From positions 124,001 to 188,000 of the forward strand of contig JANWHD010000018.1 in NCBI GenBank assembly GCA_025450585.1: 64,000 bases of DNA. The letters are read 5' to 3'. This DNA comes from Solirubrobacterales bacterium (GTDB lineage Bacteria > Actinomycetota > Thermoleophilia > Solirubrobacterales > 70-9). A program made the translations under genes and the position numbers. Shown here in pieces: positions 8,236 through 16,366 of the stretch. The notes under the pieces were generated by a model. It did no database searches and had not been told where the DNA came from. It saw only the letters and a list, made by a program, of their open reading frames with translations. How positions within the stretch are numbered: position 1 is the first letter of the stretch; each line of letters begins with the position of its first letter.

Positions 8236-9207
8236 GTGCCATTCCCCGCAACACGCCTGCGCCGCCTGCGCCGCACCGAGGCCCTACGCGCTCTGGTCCG
8301 CGAGACCGAGCTGTCTCCGCGAGACCTGATCCAGCCTCTGTTCGTCGTGCCCGGTGAGGGTGTGCGCGAGGAGGTTCCGTCGATGCCAGGCATCGAGCGG
8401 TTCTCGATCTCCGAGCTTGTGGCGGAGTGCACGGAGATCGCAGCTGCAGAAGTGGGGGCGGTTCTGCTCTTCGGTATCCCCTCGGCCAAGGACGAGTCCG
8501 GCTCCGGCGCCTACGACGACGAGGGCGTGGTGCAGATGGCGGTTCGGGCCCTGAAGGAGGCCCACCCCGACCTGACGGTGATCACCGACGTCTGCCTCTG
8601 CGAGTACACGTCGCACGGCCACTGTGGCTTCGTCCGCGAGGGCGAGGTCGACAACGACATCACGGTCGAGCTGCTGGCCAAAATCGCCATCTCCCACGCC
8701 GAGGCCGGTGCCGACGCGGTCGCTCCCAGCGACATGATGGACGGCCGCATCGGCACGATCCGCCACCAGCTCGACGAAGAGGGCCACTCCGGCGTGCCGA
8801 TCGTCGCCTACAGCGCGAAGTACGCCTCCGCCTTCTACGGCCCCTTCCGCGACGCGGCCGAGTCGACCCCGGAGTTCGGCGACCGGCGCGGCTACCAGAT
8901 GGATCCCGCCAACGCCGCCGAGGCCGTGCGCGAGGCCGAGCTCGACCTGGAAGAGGGCGCCGACGTGCTGATGGTCAAGCCGGCCACCCCCTACCTCGAC
9001 GTGGTGCGGCAGGTCAAGGACGCAACGGCCGCCCCGGTCGCCGCCTACCAAGTCTCCGGCGAGTACTCGATGTTGAAGGCCGCCGCCGAGCGGGGCTGGA
9101 TCGACGAGTGCGCCGCGGTGCTCGAGACTCTTACCTCGATCCGCCGTGCCGGCGCCGACGCGATCGTCACCTACTACGCGAAGGAGGCGGCCGCATGGAT
9201 TCGGTGA
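8236..9207 (+). CDS. hemB: Porphobilinogen synthase (delta-aminolevulinate dehydratase)
   Basis: A 323-residue enzyme joining two 5-aminolevulinate molecules into porphobilinogen. The zinc-site motif is present (DVCLCEYTSHGHCG, about residues 117-130), as are the two Schiff-base lysine regions (VAYSAKYASAFYGPF and MVKPATPYLD) and PSDMMDGRIG. The GTG at 8236 opens a heme cluster: the next gene overlaps by 13 nt and hemL follows it. The cysteine-rich site indicates a zinc-dependent enzyme rather than the magnesium-only type. Confidence 0.96.
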   Translation: MPFPATRLRRLRRTEALRALVRETELSPRDLIQPLFVVPGEGVREEVPSMPGIERFSISELVAECTEIAAAEVGAVLLFGIPSAKDESGSGAYDDEGVVQMAVRALKEAHPDLTVITDVCLCEYTSHGHCGFVREGEVDNDITVELLAKIAISHAEAGADAVAPSDMMDGRIGTIRHQLDEEGHSGVPIVAYSAKYASAFYGPFRDAAESTPEFGDRRGYQMDPANAAEAVREAELDLEEGADVLMVKPATPYLDVVRQVKDATAAPVAAYQVSGEYSMLKAAAERGWIDECAAVLETLTSIRRAGADAIVTYYAKEAAAWIR

Positions 9208-10280
9208 AGGTGCCGCAGTCCAAGGCCCGCTCCCGCAAGGACGGCGCCGCGATCCCGCTCGACGAGACCGACAAGCGGCTGATGAACCTGCTGCAGTCGA
9301 GCTTCCCGCTCGACCCCGAGCCATTCGCTCTCGTCGCCTCCGAGGCGGAACTGGGCCTCGACGACGTCCTCGCCCGTACTCGCCGCCTGCTCGACGGGCG
9401 GATCATCCGCGAGATCACGCCGATCTTCGACACCCGCGCGCTCGGCTACGAGTCGATGCTGGTCGCGGCCAAAGTCGACTCCGAGCACCCCCAGCGCGCC
9501 GCCCAGGCGGTCAACGCGCACCCGGGCGTCTCGCACAACTACCTGCGCACCCACGACTTCAACCTCTGGTTCACGATCGCCACCCCGCCGGACTCCGAGC
9601 TCGGCCTCGCCGGCACCCTCGACGTGCTGATGCGCGAGACCGACGCCGATTCGATGCGCCAGCTGCCGACCCTGACCCTGTTCAAGATCAACATGAACCT
9701 GGAGATGGAGAAGGGCACCGATGCCCTTGCTGCCCCGGTCGAGGCAGCCCCGCCCCGCGAGCTGGAGGCCCAGCCCTACGACGAGCGGGACGTCGCGGTG
9801 ATCCGCGCCCTGCAGGGTCCGATGGAGCCGGTCGAGCGTCCTTACGACGAGGCCGCGGCGGAGGTGGGGATGACGACCGAGCAGCTGCTCGAGCATCTGG
9901 GGGGCATGGTCGACCGCAAGCTGCTGCGCCGCGTCGCCGCGATCCTCTTCCACCGCCGCGCCGGCTTCTCGGCGAACGGCATGGGCGTCTGGAAGGTGCC
10001 CGAGGACGAGATCATGGAGACGGGCGGCCGGATGGCCTCCTTCCGCGGCATCTCCCACTGCTACCAGCGGCCGACCTACGAGGACTGGCCCTACAGCGTC
10101 TTCACCATGGCCCACGGCCGCTCCAAGGAGGAGTGCGACGCGATCCTCGATTCGATCGCCGAGGAGTGCGGGATGGGCCCCGACGACCGCGCCACCCTCT
10201 ACTCCTCGACCGAGTACAAGAAGATCCGCCTTCGTTACTTCACCGACGACTACGCCCGGTGGGAAGCTGAACACGCGTAG
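9195..10280 (+). CDS. Fused AhbA-AhbB-type siroheme decarboxylase (Lrp/AsnC-like)
   Basis: A 361-residue protein made of two Lrp/AsnC-like halves. The first (about residues 20-190) has a winged helix (DETDKRLMNLLQSSFPLDPEPF) and SHNYLRTHDFNLWFTI, the pattern of AhbA/NirD-type decarboxylases. The second (about 195-350) repeats the fold with YDERDVAVIRALQGPMEP and SHCYQRPTYEDWPYSVFTM, the AhbB/NirL pattern. Known AhbA and AhbB act together to convert siroheme to 12,18-didecarboxysiroheme in the alternative heme pathway. Placement between hemB and hemL, with overlaps on both sides, supports an enzyme rather than a regulator. General annotation would call it an AsnC-family regulator. Confidence 0.8.
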   Translation: MDSVKVPQSKARSRKDGAAIPLDETDKRLMNLLQSSFPLDPEPFALVASEAELGLDDVLARTRRLLDGRIIREITPIFDTRALGYESMLVAAKVDSEHPQRAAQAVNAHPGVSHNYLRTHDFNLWFTIATPPDSELGLAGTLDVLMRETDADSMRQLPTLTLFKINMNLEMEKGTDALAAPVEAAPPRELEAQPYDERDVAVIRALQGPMEPVERPYDEAAAEVGMTTEQLLEHLGGMVDRKLLRRVAAILFHRRAGFSANGMGVWKVPEDEIMETGGRMASFRGISHCYQRPTYEDWPYSVFTMAHGRSKEECDAILDSIAEECGMGPDDRATLYSSTEYKKIRLRYFTDDYARWEAEHA

Positions 10281-11529
10281 CGGCGAGCTGTACGAGCGCG
10301 CCCAGCGCGTTCTCCCCGGCGGCGTCAACAGCCCGGTGCGGGCGATGCGGCAGATCGGTCGCGAGCCGGTCTTCGTCGAGCGCGGCGAGGGCTGCGAGCT
10401 GGTGGACGTCGACGGCAACCGCTACCTCGACTGGGTCGGCTCGTGGGGCCCGCTGATTCTCGGCCACGCCGACCCCAACGTGCTCGCCGCGGTCGAGCGG
10501 GCCGCCGCGCGTGGGACCAGCTTCGGCGCCGCGACGGCTGCCGAGGTGGAGCTGGCCGAGGAGGTTGCCGCCCGCGTCCCCTCGATCGAGATGGTGCGCA
10601 TGACCAGTTCCGGCACCGAGGCCGCGATGAGCGCGGCCCGCCTAGCCCGCGCCGTCACCGGCCGCGAGGTCGTGGTCAAGTTCGCCGGCGCCTATCACGG
10701 CCACTCCGACGGTCTGCTAGCCACCGCCGGCTCCGGCCTGGCGACGCTCGCGATCCCAGGCAGCCCTGGGGTCACCGCCGCGCAGGCGGCGGGCACCGTC
10801 GTCGTGCCCTGGAACGACCGGGACGCGGTCGAGCGGGCGCTGTCCGGCCACTCCGTCGCCGCGGTCCTGGCCGAGCCGATCGCAGCCAACATGGGCGTGG
10901 TCCCGCCTGAGGAGGGCTTCCTCGAGCTTCTCCGCACCGCTTGCGATGCCACCGGCGCCCTGCTCGTCTTCGACGAGGTGATCACCGGCTTCCGCGTCGC
11001 CCGCGGTGGCGCCCAGCAGCTCTACGGGATCGAGCCCGACCTGACCGTGATGGGCAAGGTGATCGGCGGTGGCCTGCCCGCCGCCGCCTTCGGCGGCCCG
11101 CGGGAGCTGATGGAGCGCATCGCCCCCGCCGGCGACGTCTACCAGGCCGGAACGCTCTCGGGCAACCCACTTGCGACAGCCGCCGGCCTCGCCACCCTGC
11201 GCGCGCTCGACGATGCTGCCTACGAGCGCTTGGCAACGCTTACCGACCGGCTCGCCGCCGGCCTCGCTCGACTGGCGGAGGGCAGGCCGCTGCAACTCGC
11301 CACGGCCCCGGGCCTGCTCACCCTCTTCTTCAGCGAGCAGCCAGTCGCTGACTTCGCAGCCGCTGCAGCCTGCGACCTCGATGCCCACGCCCGCTTCTGC
11401 CGCGCGATGCTCGACCGTGGCGTCTACCCGCCGCCGTCGCAGTTCGAGGCCTGGTTCGTCTCGCTCGCCCACGACGAGGATTCGATCGACCGCACGCTGG
11501 AAGCCGCCGCTGAGGCTCTCAATGCTTGA
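10267..11529 (+). CDS. hemL: Glutamate-1-semialdehyde 2,1-aminomutase
   Basis: A PLP-dependent enzyme forming 5-aminolevulinate from glutamate-1-semialdehyde. The PLP lysine is in VMGKVIGGGLPAAAFGG, with AYHGHSDG, VFDEVITGFRVA and QAGTLSGNPLA around the site. The first ATG/GTG/TTG in frame is GTG 10336, but that would remove the conserved YERAQRVLPGGVNSPVRA. Translating from CTG 10267 gives NTRSGELYERAQRV after the initiator, which matches the family N-terminus, so a CTG start is proposed (420 residues). It overlaps the previous gene by 14 nt, matching the 13-nt hemB overlap, and is probably translationally coupled. Confidence 0.93.
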   Translation: MNTRSGELYERAQRVLPGGVNSPVRAMRQIGREPVFVERGEGCELVDVDGNRYLDWVGSWGPLILGHADPNVLAAVERAAARGTSFGAATAAEVELAEEVAARVPSIEMVRMTSSGTEAAMSAARLARAVTGREVVVKFAGAYHGHSDGLLATAGSGLATLAIPGSPGVTAAQAAGTVVVPWNDRDAVERALSGHSVAAVLAEPIAANMGVVPPEEGFLELLRTACDATGALLVFDEVITGFRVARGGAQQLYGIEPDLTVMGKVIGGGLPAAAFGGPRELMERIAPAGDVYQAGTLSGNPLATAAGLATLRALDDAAYERLATLTDRLAAGLARLAEGRPLQLATAPGLLTLFFSEQPVADFAAAAACDLDAHARFCRAMLDRGVYPPPSQFEAWFVSLAHDEDSIDRTLEAAAEALNA

Positions 11530-11959
11530 GCCCGGCCAGGCGCTGACCCGGCTCGCCGAGCGCCTGCGGGCCGAGGACACGCCGATCTCTCCGCACGTGG
11601 TCGAGACCGCCGAGGAGCCGGTCTTCGGCCTTCTCGCCGCCGCCGGCCCCCGTGCCGCATCGGCCCCCGCCGAGTACGCGCTGGTGGTCGAGTCGGTGCG
11701 CGAGGGCTACCTGCTCCACTACGGCGAGTCTCGCCTGCTGCGCGGCCACGACGAGGATCTCGCCCTGCTCGCGGGCGATTACCTCTACGCGCTCGGGATC
11801 GAAGGCCTCGCCGAGCTCGGCGACTCGGAGGCGGTCGCTGTGCTCGCCGACCTGATCGCCCGCTGTGCTCAGCTCCACGCCGAGGAGCGCGAGGACGAGG
11901 TGCCGGCGCTGTGGCGTGTCTCGGCCGCCTCGGTCGGGGGCGAGCATCTAGAGGCTTGA
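11522..11959 (+). CDS. Small orphan protein, possible isoprenoid-synthase-like fragment
   Basis: A 145-residue soluble helical protein; ATG 11522 overlaps the hemL stop by 8 nt, so it is part of the heme operon. I do not recognise a family. LLAGDYLYALGIEGLAELGDSEAVAVLADLI looks like the segment after the first Asp motif of the polyprenyl synthase encoded at 15323 (VAVGDLLFSRAFVLLATHGDARAIALLA), but both Asp-rich catalytic motifs are missing. It may be a non-catalytic partner related to isoprenoid synthases; that is inference. Its last codons (CTA GAG GCT TGA) lie inside the left arm of the inverted repeat at 11947-12117. Confidence 0.65.
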   Translation: MLEPGQALTRLAERLRAEDTPISPHVVETAEEPVFGLLAAAGPRAASAPAEYALVVESVREGYLLHYGESRLLRGHDEDLALLAGDYLYALGIEGLAELGDSEAVAVLADLIARCAQLHAEEREDEVPALWRVSAASVGGEHLEA

Positions 11960-12117
11960 TGTGGGTTATCCACGCACGCGGATGACGCCGCATGCCGGCG
12001 CTGGATCTCCACCCACGGCCTCGCGGGTAGGTTCCACTACCCGCTCGCCCGCGTGCGGCACCCAGCTTGGCCTGCGACGCCCCCGCGCACGCGCCTAACC
12101 CACATCAAGCCTCTAGA
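11947..12117. repeat. Long inverted repeat spanning a stop codon
   Basis: Perfect 22-nt arms at 11947-11968 and 12096-12117 (TCTAGAGGCTTGATGTGG and onward) enclose 127 bases with an inner hairpin GCGGGTAG/CTACCCGC (12023-12030 with 12037-12044). The left arm contains the last codons and stop of the upstream gene. The Rieske gene starts 42 bp downstream. Confidence 0.85.
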
Positions 12118-12158
12118 CGGCACGAGTCAATAGACTCCGGTCCTCCTGAGGTGAGCTG

Positions 12159-12839
12159 TTGAGCGACGGAGCGGACAAGCAAAACGGAGCCGAGGCGGCC
12201 GGTCGGCCGGAGCGGCCCCAACCGAAACCCCCCGGCTACTTCGAGGGCGAGTCGATGACGCGCCGTCACGCCTTCACCATCGCCGCCCAGGGCCTCGGCG
12301 GCATCGCCGGCGCGGCGATCGTCCTGCCCGCGGTCGGCTTCGCGGTCGCACCGATCTTCCATCGCGGCAAGGAGCGCTGGGAGGCGGTCGGCCCGGTCGG
12401 CGACTTCGTCGAGGACACATACCGCCAGGTCGTCTTCACCGAGACTGAGGGAATCGGCGACGCCGGCAAGACCACCGCCTACATCCGCAAGAGCTCAAAG
12501 GACCTCGGCGAGGACCCCGGCCAGATCGTCGCGGTCTCCAACCGCTGCGTCCACCTCGGCTGCCCGGTCCGCTACGTCGAGGCCGCCGGCAACTTCATCT
12601 GTCCCTGCCACGGCGGCGTCTACGACTTCCAGGGCAAGCGGATCGGTGGCCCGCCCGTGCGCCCGCTCGACCAGTTCCAGACGCGCATCCAGGGTGGCCA
12701 GGTCGAGGTCGGCCCTCGCTACAGCGTCACCTCGCAGCTGGAGCCGGTCCGCGCCCGCGACCCCGGCGAGTTCACCGGCGGCATCTGGGAATATCTGTAT
12801 CCGCCCCGCCCGTCCACCTTCCCGCCACCGAGCAGCTGA
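12159..12839 (+). CDS. qcrA: Rieske iron-sulfur subunit of menaquinol-cytochrome c reductase
   Basis: A 226-residue protein. The 2Fe-2S ligands are CVHLGC and CPCHGG (about residues 129-150), followed by the family's GGPP turn. A twin-arginine signal-anchor is visible (MTRRHAFTIAAQGLGGIAGAAI), so export by the Tat genes at 16838-17851 is expected. The start is TTG 12159 with CTGAGGTGAG upstream. It heads a three-gene bc-complex operon (Rieske, cytochrome b, cytochrome b/c) that passes electrons from menaquinol to cytochrome c while pumping protons. Confidence 0.94.
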   Translation: MSDGADKQNGAEAAGRPERPQPKPPGYFEGESMTRRHAFTIAAQGLGGIAGAAIVLPAVGFAVAPIFHRGKERWEAVGPVGDFVEDTYRQVVFTETEGIGDAGKTTAYIRKSSKDLGEDPGQIVAVSNRCVHLGCPVRYVEAAGNFICPCHGGVYDFQGKRIGGPPVRPLDQFQTRIQGGQVEVGPRYSVTSQLEPVRARDPGEFTGGIWEYLYPPRPSTFPPPSS

Positions 12840-12852
12840 GGCCTAGCCGGCG

Positions 12853-13731
12853 ATGAAGCTCGACTCCCTGATTCCCGCACCGCTCCGCAAACCGGCCAAG
12901 CCGGGCGAGGGCAACGGTGCCAAGGGCGCCGCCCCGGCGGATCTGAAGACCGCGCCGCCCGAGCGTCCCACCGACACGAAGAAGCTCGCCGACCGCGCCG
13001 TCGAAGCGCCGGTCGACGCCCTCGCCTGGGTCGATCAGCGCACCGCCGCCTCCGGCTTCCTCACCGGGATGCTCTTCCGCAAGGTGCCGAAGGGGACCAA
13101 CTGGTTCTACACGCTCGGCTCGGCGACGCTCTTCGCCTTCATCGTGCAGGCGATTACGGGCGTCTTCCTGGCGATGTTCTACACGCCTTCGACGACCCAG
13201 GCCTACGCCTCGATCTCGCACATCAACAACGAGGTCTTCCTCGGCGCCTTCGTGCACGGCCTGCACAAGTGGGGCTCGAGCGTGATGGTGATCCTGATCT
13301 TCCTCCACATGGGCCGGACCTTCTTCTTCGGCGCCTACAAGTACCCGCGCGAGCTCAACTGGGTGATCGGCGTCGTGTTGCTGATCCTGACGATGACGAT
13401 GGCCTTCACCGGCTACCTGCTGCCCTTCGATCAGCGTTCCTTCTGGGCCTCGGTGGTCGGCATCAACATCAATGGAACCGGCCCGGTCGTCGGCCCCTAC
13501 CTGAGCGACTTCCTGCGCGCCGGGCCTGAGCTCGGTGCGACGACGCTCTCGCGCTTCTACGCGATCCACATGCTGCTCGTCCCCGGCGCGATCATCGCCT
13601 TGATCGGAGCTCACCTGTACCTCGTGGTCAAGCTCGGCACGACCGCTCCGCCCTGGCTGAAAGCGAAAAAGCCCAAGGCAGCCGCCCCCGTCTCCCAGCT
13701 GAACGCCAGCGCCAACGGGTCCGACAAATGA
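12853..13731 (+). CDS. qcrB: Cytochrome b N-terminal subunit of the bc complex
   Basis: A 292-residue b6-like protein with four membrane helices. Heme-binding His pairs are in HGLHKWGSSVMVILIFLHMG and RFYAIHMLLVPGAI...GAHLYLVVK. The soluble N-terminal extension of about 70 residues is Ala/Pro/Lys-rich. It ends in an ATGA overlap with the next gene, which supplies the missing C-terminal helices. The split cytochrome b is typical of menaquinol-using complexes of Firmicutes and some Actinobacteria. Confidence 0.94.
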   Translation: MKLDSLIPAPLRKPAKPGEGNGAKGAAPADLKTAPPERPTDTKKLADRAVEAPVDALAWVDQRTAASGFLTGMLFRKVPKGTNWFYTLGSATLFAFIVQAITGVFLAMFYTPSTTQAYASISHINNEVFLGAFVHGLHKWGSSVMVILIFLHMGRTFFFGAYKYPRELNWVIGVVLLILTMTMAFTGYLLPFDQRSFWASVVGININGTGPVVGPYLSDFLRAGPELGATTLSRFYAIHMLLVPGAIIALIGAHLYLVVKLGTTAPPWLKAKKPKAAAPVSQLNASANGSDK

Positions 13732-14426
13732 AGCCTGCGGATAAGCAGGCATATCTGGAGGAGTACGAGCTGCTGAAGAAGAAGGGCAAGCCCTTCTTCC
13801 CCTACGCGGTGATGAAGGACTCGGCGATGATGCTGCTGGTCGCCGCCGTGATCATCGCGATGTCGATCGTGCTCGGCGCCGAGCAGGGCCCGAAGGCAGA
13901 CCCGACCTCGACCACCTACGTGCCCCGCCCGGAGTGGTACTTCTTCTTCCTCTTCGAGCTCCTGCGCGTGATCAAGCCGCCGGAGCTGGTCCCGATCGCG
14001 ACGATCGGGATCCCGACGATCTGCATGGTCCTGCTGCTCCTGCTGCCGTTCTACGACCGTGGCCCCGAGCGCAACCCGATCCGCCGCCCGATAGCGACGA
14101 CGGCCGGTGTGATGACGATCGTCGCGATGGCCTACCTCACTTTCCTCGGCGCCACCGGCGGCTCGCCGACCGAGATCGAGATGGAGGTCGCGCCGCGCTA
14201 CGAGGCCGGCAAGGAGATCGTCGCCGGCGCCGGCTGCCTTGCCTGCCACAAGATCGGCGAGAACGGTGGCACCATCGGCCCCGAACTCACCCACATCGCC
14301 CAACTGGTGCCACGCGCGGCGATCGTTCGCTCGGTGGAAATTGGCCCCGACATCATGCCGTCCTATCGCGATCTGCCGCCGAAGAAGCTCAACGAGCTAG
14401 CCGACTTCCTCTCGTCGCTCGACTGA
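13728..14426 (+). CDS. qcrC: Cytochrome b C-terminal domain fused to monoheme cytochrome c
   Basis: A 232-residue subunit IV-type protein. The Qo-site motif PEWYFFFLFELLR (about residue 67) and three membrane helices form the C-terminal cytochrome b part. A cytochrome c domain follows with the heme-binding CLACH and a likely axial Met in DIMPSYRDL. Fusing cytochrome c to subunit IV lets the complex carry its own c-type heme, as in Geobacillus-type complexes. It overlaps the previous gene by 4 nt. A large inverted repeat separates it from menG. Confidence 0.93.
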   Translation: MKPADKQAYLEEYELLKKKGKPFFPYAVMKDSAMMLLVAAVIIAMSIVLGAEQGPKADPTSTTYVPRPEWYFFFLFELLRVIKPPELVPIATIGIPTICMVLLLLLPFYDRGPERNPIRRPIATTAGVMTIVAMAYLTFLGATGGSPTEIEMEVAPRYEAGKEIVAGAGCLACHKIGENGGTIGPELTHIAQLVPRAAIVRSVEIGPDIMPSYRDLPPKKLNELADFLSSLD

Positions 14427-14431
14427 GGCGT

Positions 14432-14579
14432 GTGTCAGGATTCATGCACGCGTCTGACGGCGGCGGACACTGCGCGGTGCAGCGTCCTCAGTCGGCCAGA
14501 TAGCTCTGCTATCTGGCCTCCCTGCGTCCTCGCCCCGCTTGGTCCGGCGCGCGCCATCCACGCACATGAATCCTGACAC
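14432..14579. repeat. Family C palindromic element, copy 1
   Basis: Outer arms GTGTCAGGATTCATG (14432-14446) and its complement (14565-14579) enclose a core shared with 42686-42852 and 43138-43245: GCGTCCTCAGTCG, then the hairpin GGCCAGATAGC-tct-GCTATCTGGCC (14494-14518), then CTCCCTGCGTCCTCG. The right arm contains the likely menG start codon. Confidence 0.85.
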
Positions 14580-15303
14580 CCGACCTCAGCCTTCGCGGGA
14601 ATCAGCCCAGTTCTCTGAGCAGGTTCAAAGCATGTTTGACCGGGTGGCTACGCGGTATGACCTTCTGAATTCGGTGATGACTGCCGGCCTCCACCACTCG
14701 TGGCGAGAGCGGGCGGTCGACCGCGCTGAGCTCTCGTCAGGGGATTCCGTCCTGGATGTCTGTTGTGGAACCGGCGACTTGAGCCTCGAGCTAGCTGGAA
14801 GGGTGGCGCCTGATGGCCACGTCATCGGCTGCGACTTCTCCGAGCCGATGCTCGACCTTGCCCGCGAGAAGGCGACCGCCAGGGGGGCCGCCGGCGTGCG
14901 CTTCGAGTGGGCAGACGCCCTCAGCCTTCCCTATGACGCCGGCCGCTTCGATGCCGTCACGGTCGGCTTCGGCGTCCGCAACCTGGCCGACCTCGACCGC
15001 GGCCTGCGCGAGATGACGCGCGTGCTGGCGCCCGGGGGCCGCCTGGTCGTGCTCGAGATCACCCAGCCAACCCGGCCGCCGCTCTCGACCTTCTACTCGC
15101 TCTGGTTCGACCGCGCCGTGCCGCGGCTCGGTGCCTTCTCCGGCGACTCGGAGGCCTACTCGTACCTGCCGGAATCGGTGCGCGGCTTCCCGCCGCCCCT
15201 CCGCCTGGCGGAGATGATGGACGCCGCCGGGCTGGAGCGCATCCGCTGGACCGTTCTCGCCGGGGGGATCATCGCGATCCACAGCGGCGTTTTGGGGCCC
15301 TGA
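14566..15303 (+). CDS. menG: Demethylmenaquinone methyltransferase
   Basis: A 245-residue class I SAM methyltransferase of the UbiE/MenG family, which makes menaquinone for the adjacent bc complex. The family signature FDRVATRYDLLNSVMTAGLHHSWR is followed by the SAM-binding VLDVCCGTGDLSLELAG, then GVRNLADLDRGLREMTRVL and GGRLVVLEITQP. The ATG at 14566 lies in the right arm of an inverted repeat. ATG 14632 (MFDRVATRYD) is an alternative that would trim 22 unconserved residues, so the true start needs checking. Confidence 0.93.
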   Translation: MNPDTRPQPSRESAQFSEQVQSMFDRVATRYDLLNSVMTAGLHHSWRERAVDRAELSSGDSVLDVCCGTGDLSLELAGRVAPDGHVIGCDFSEPMLDLAREKATARGAAGVRFEWADALSLPYDAGRFDAVTVGFGVRNLADLDRGLREMTRVLAPGGRLVVLEITQPTRPPLSTFYSLWFDRAVPRLGAFSGDSEAYSYLPESVRGFPPPLRLAEMMDAAGLERIRWTVLAGGIIAIHSGVLGP

Positions 15304-15322
15304 GCGAGATGACCACCCTCGG

Positions 15323-16288
15323 GTGACCCGCCCCTCTGCCGTCCCGCCTCCCGTCACGGCGGTCCTCGATGCGTCGAGCCGCTGGCTGCCGTCCCGCCTC
15401 GGCGAGGTGGAGGATCTGCTGCGCGAGCAGGGCCGCGACCATGGCGAGCGCTTGGGGGCCGAGGCCGCCACGACGCTTGCGGCGGGAGGCAAGCGCCTGC
15501 GTCCCCTCCTCGTCCTGCTCTGCGCCGGAGTCGACGGGGGAGAGGCCGCCGTGCGCGCCGCCGCTGCGATCGAGCTCGTCCACATGGCGACCCTTGTCCA
15601 CGACGATGTCCTCGACGACGCGCCGCTGCGCCGAGGCCTGCCGACCGTCGCCGCGACGGCGGGCCGCGACCGGGCCGTGGCGGTCGGGGACCTGCTCTTC
15701 TCCCGCGCCTTCGTCCTCCTTGCCACCCACGGTGACGCTCGCGCGATCGCCCTGCTCGCCCGCGCCTCCGTCGCGCTCGCCGGGGGAGAGCTCGCCCAGC
15801 GCCAGGATGCATTCGACGCCGGGGTGTCCGAGCAGCGCTACCTCGACCGCTGCCGGCTGAAGACCGGGGCGCTGTTCGAGTGCGCTTGCCTGCTCGGCCA
15901 CGACACCGAGGCGCTTGGCGCCTTCGGGGCCCAGATCGGCCTCGCCTTCCAGCTCCTCGACGACGTGCTCGACGTCTCAGGCCCCCCCGAGCGCACCGGC
16001 AAGGCCCGTGGCACCGACCTGCTCGACGGCACCGTCACCCTGCCCCTGATCGCCGCAGCCGCAGCCGACCCCGAGCTCCGCAAAGTCGACTTGCACAAGC
16101 TCGACGCGCGCAACGCCGAGCAGCTCTGCGACCGGATCGCGGCCACCGGTGCGCTGGAGGAGGTTCGCTCGCGGGCTCTGGCGATGGTCGGGGCGGCGAA
16201 GGAGAAGCTCGCTTCCGCCGCCTTCGACCCCGAACAGCGCCACCTGCTCGAGCTCGTCGCCGACGGCGTAGTCCAGCGTTACTCGTGA
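15323..16288 (+). CDS. Polyprenyl diphosphate synthase
   Basis: A 321-residue all-helical isoprenoid synthase. The first Asp-rich motif is HDDVLDDAPLRRG (about residue 94), the second LLDDVLDVSG (about residue 213), with GGKRLRPLLVLL near the N-terminus. It most likely makes the menaquinone side chain, given menG 20 bp upstream. Start GTG 15323. The stop is directly followed by the 27-bp-arm palindrome at 16289-16360, which separates it from a convergent gene. Confidence 0.92.
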   Translation: MTRPSAVPPPVTAVLDASSRWLPSRLGEVEDLLREQGRDHGERLGAEAATTLAAGGKRLRPLLVLLCAGVDGGEAAVRAAAAIELVHMATLVHDDVLDDAPLRRGLPTVAATAGRDRAVAVGDLLFSRAFVLLATHGDARAIALLARASVALAGGELAQRQDAFDAGVSEQRYLDRCRLKTGALFECACLLGHDTEALGAFGAQIGLAFQLLDDVLDVSGPPERTGKARGTDLLDGTVTLPLIAAAAADPELRKVDLHKLDARNAEQLCDRIAATGALEEVRSRALAMVGAAKEKLASAAFDPEQRHLLELVADGVVQRYS

Positions 16289-16360
16289 GGCGGTGTCCGG
16301 GGTGGAGTCCCCGGGAACTCCCGGCGAAGCCGGCCCGGGGACTCCACCCCGGACACCGCC
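16289..16360. repeat. Long palindrome between convergent genes
   Basis: Perfect 27-nt arms (16289-16315 and 16334-16360) surround an 18-nt loop AACTCCCGGCGAAGCCGG that itself holds a CCGGC/GCCGG hairpin. The plan resembles family A: long arms, then ACTC, then a nested hairpin. It starts at the base after the polyprenyl synthase stop and could also act as a bidirectional terminator, though no T-run follows. Confidence 0.85.
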
Positions 16361-16366
16361 CCGCCC

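Noticed and set aside
8427..10280. A single 617-codon frame extending upstream of the siroheme decarboxylase gene
   Set aside because: The first 256 codons are an Arg/Pro-rich shadow of hemB in another frame; the real gene starts at ATG 9195.
9195..10280. A plain Lrp/AsnC transcription regulator
   Set aside because: Two AsnC-like halves each carry decarboxylase-type motifs and the gene is embedded in heme biosynthesis genes.
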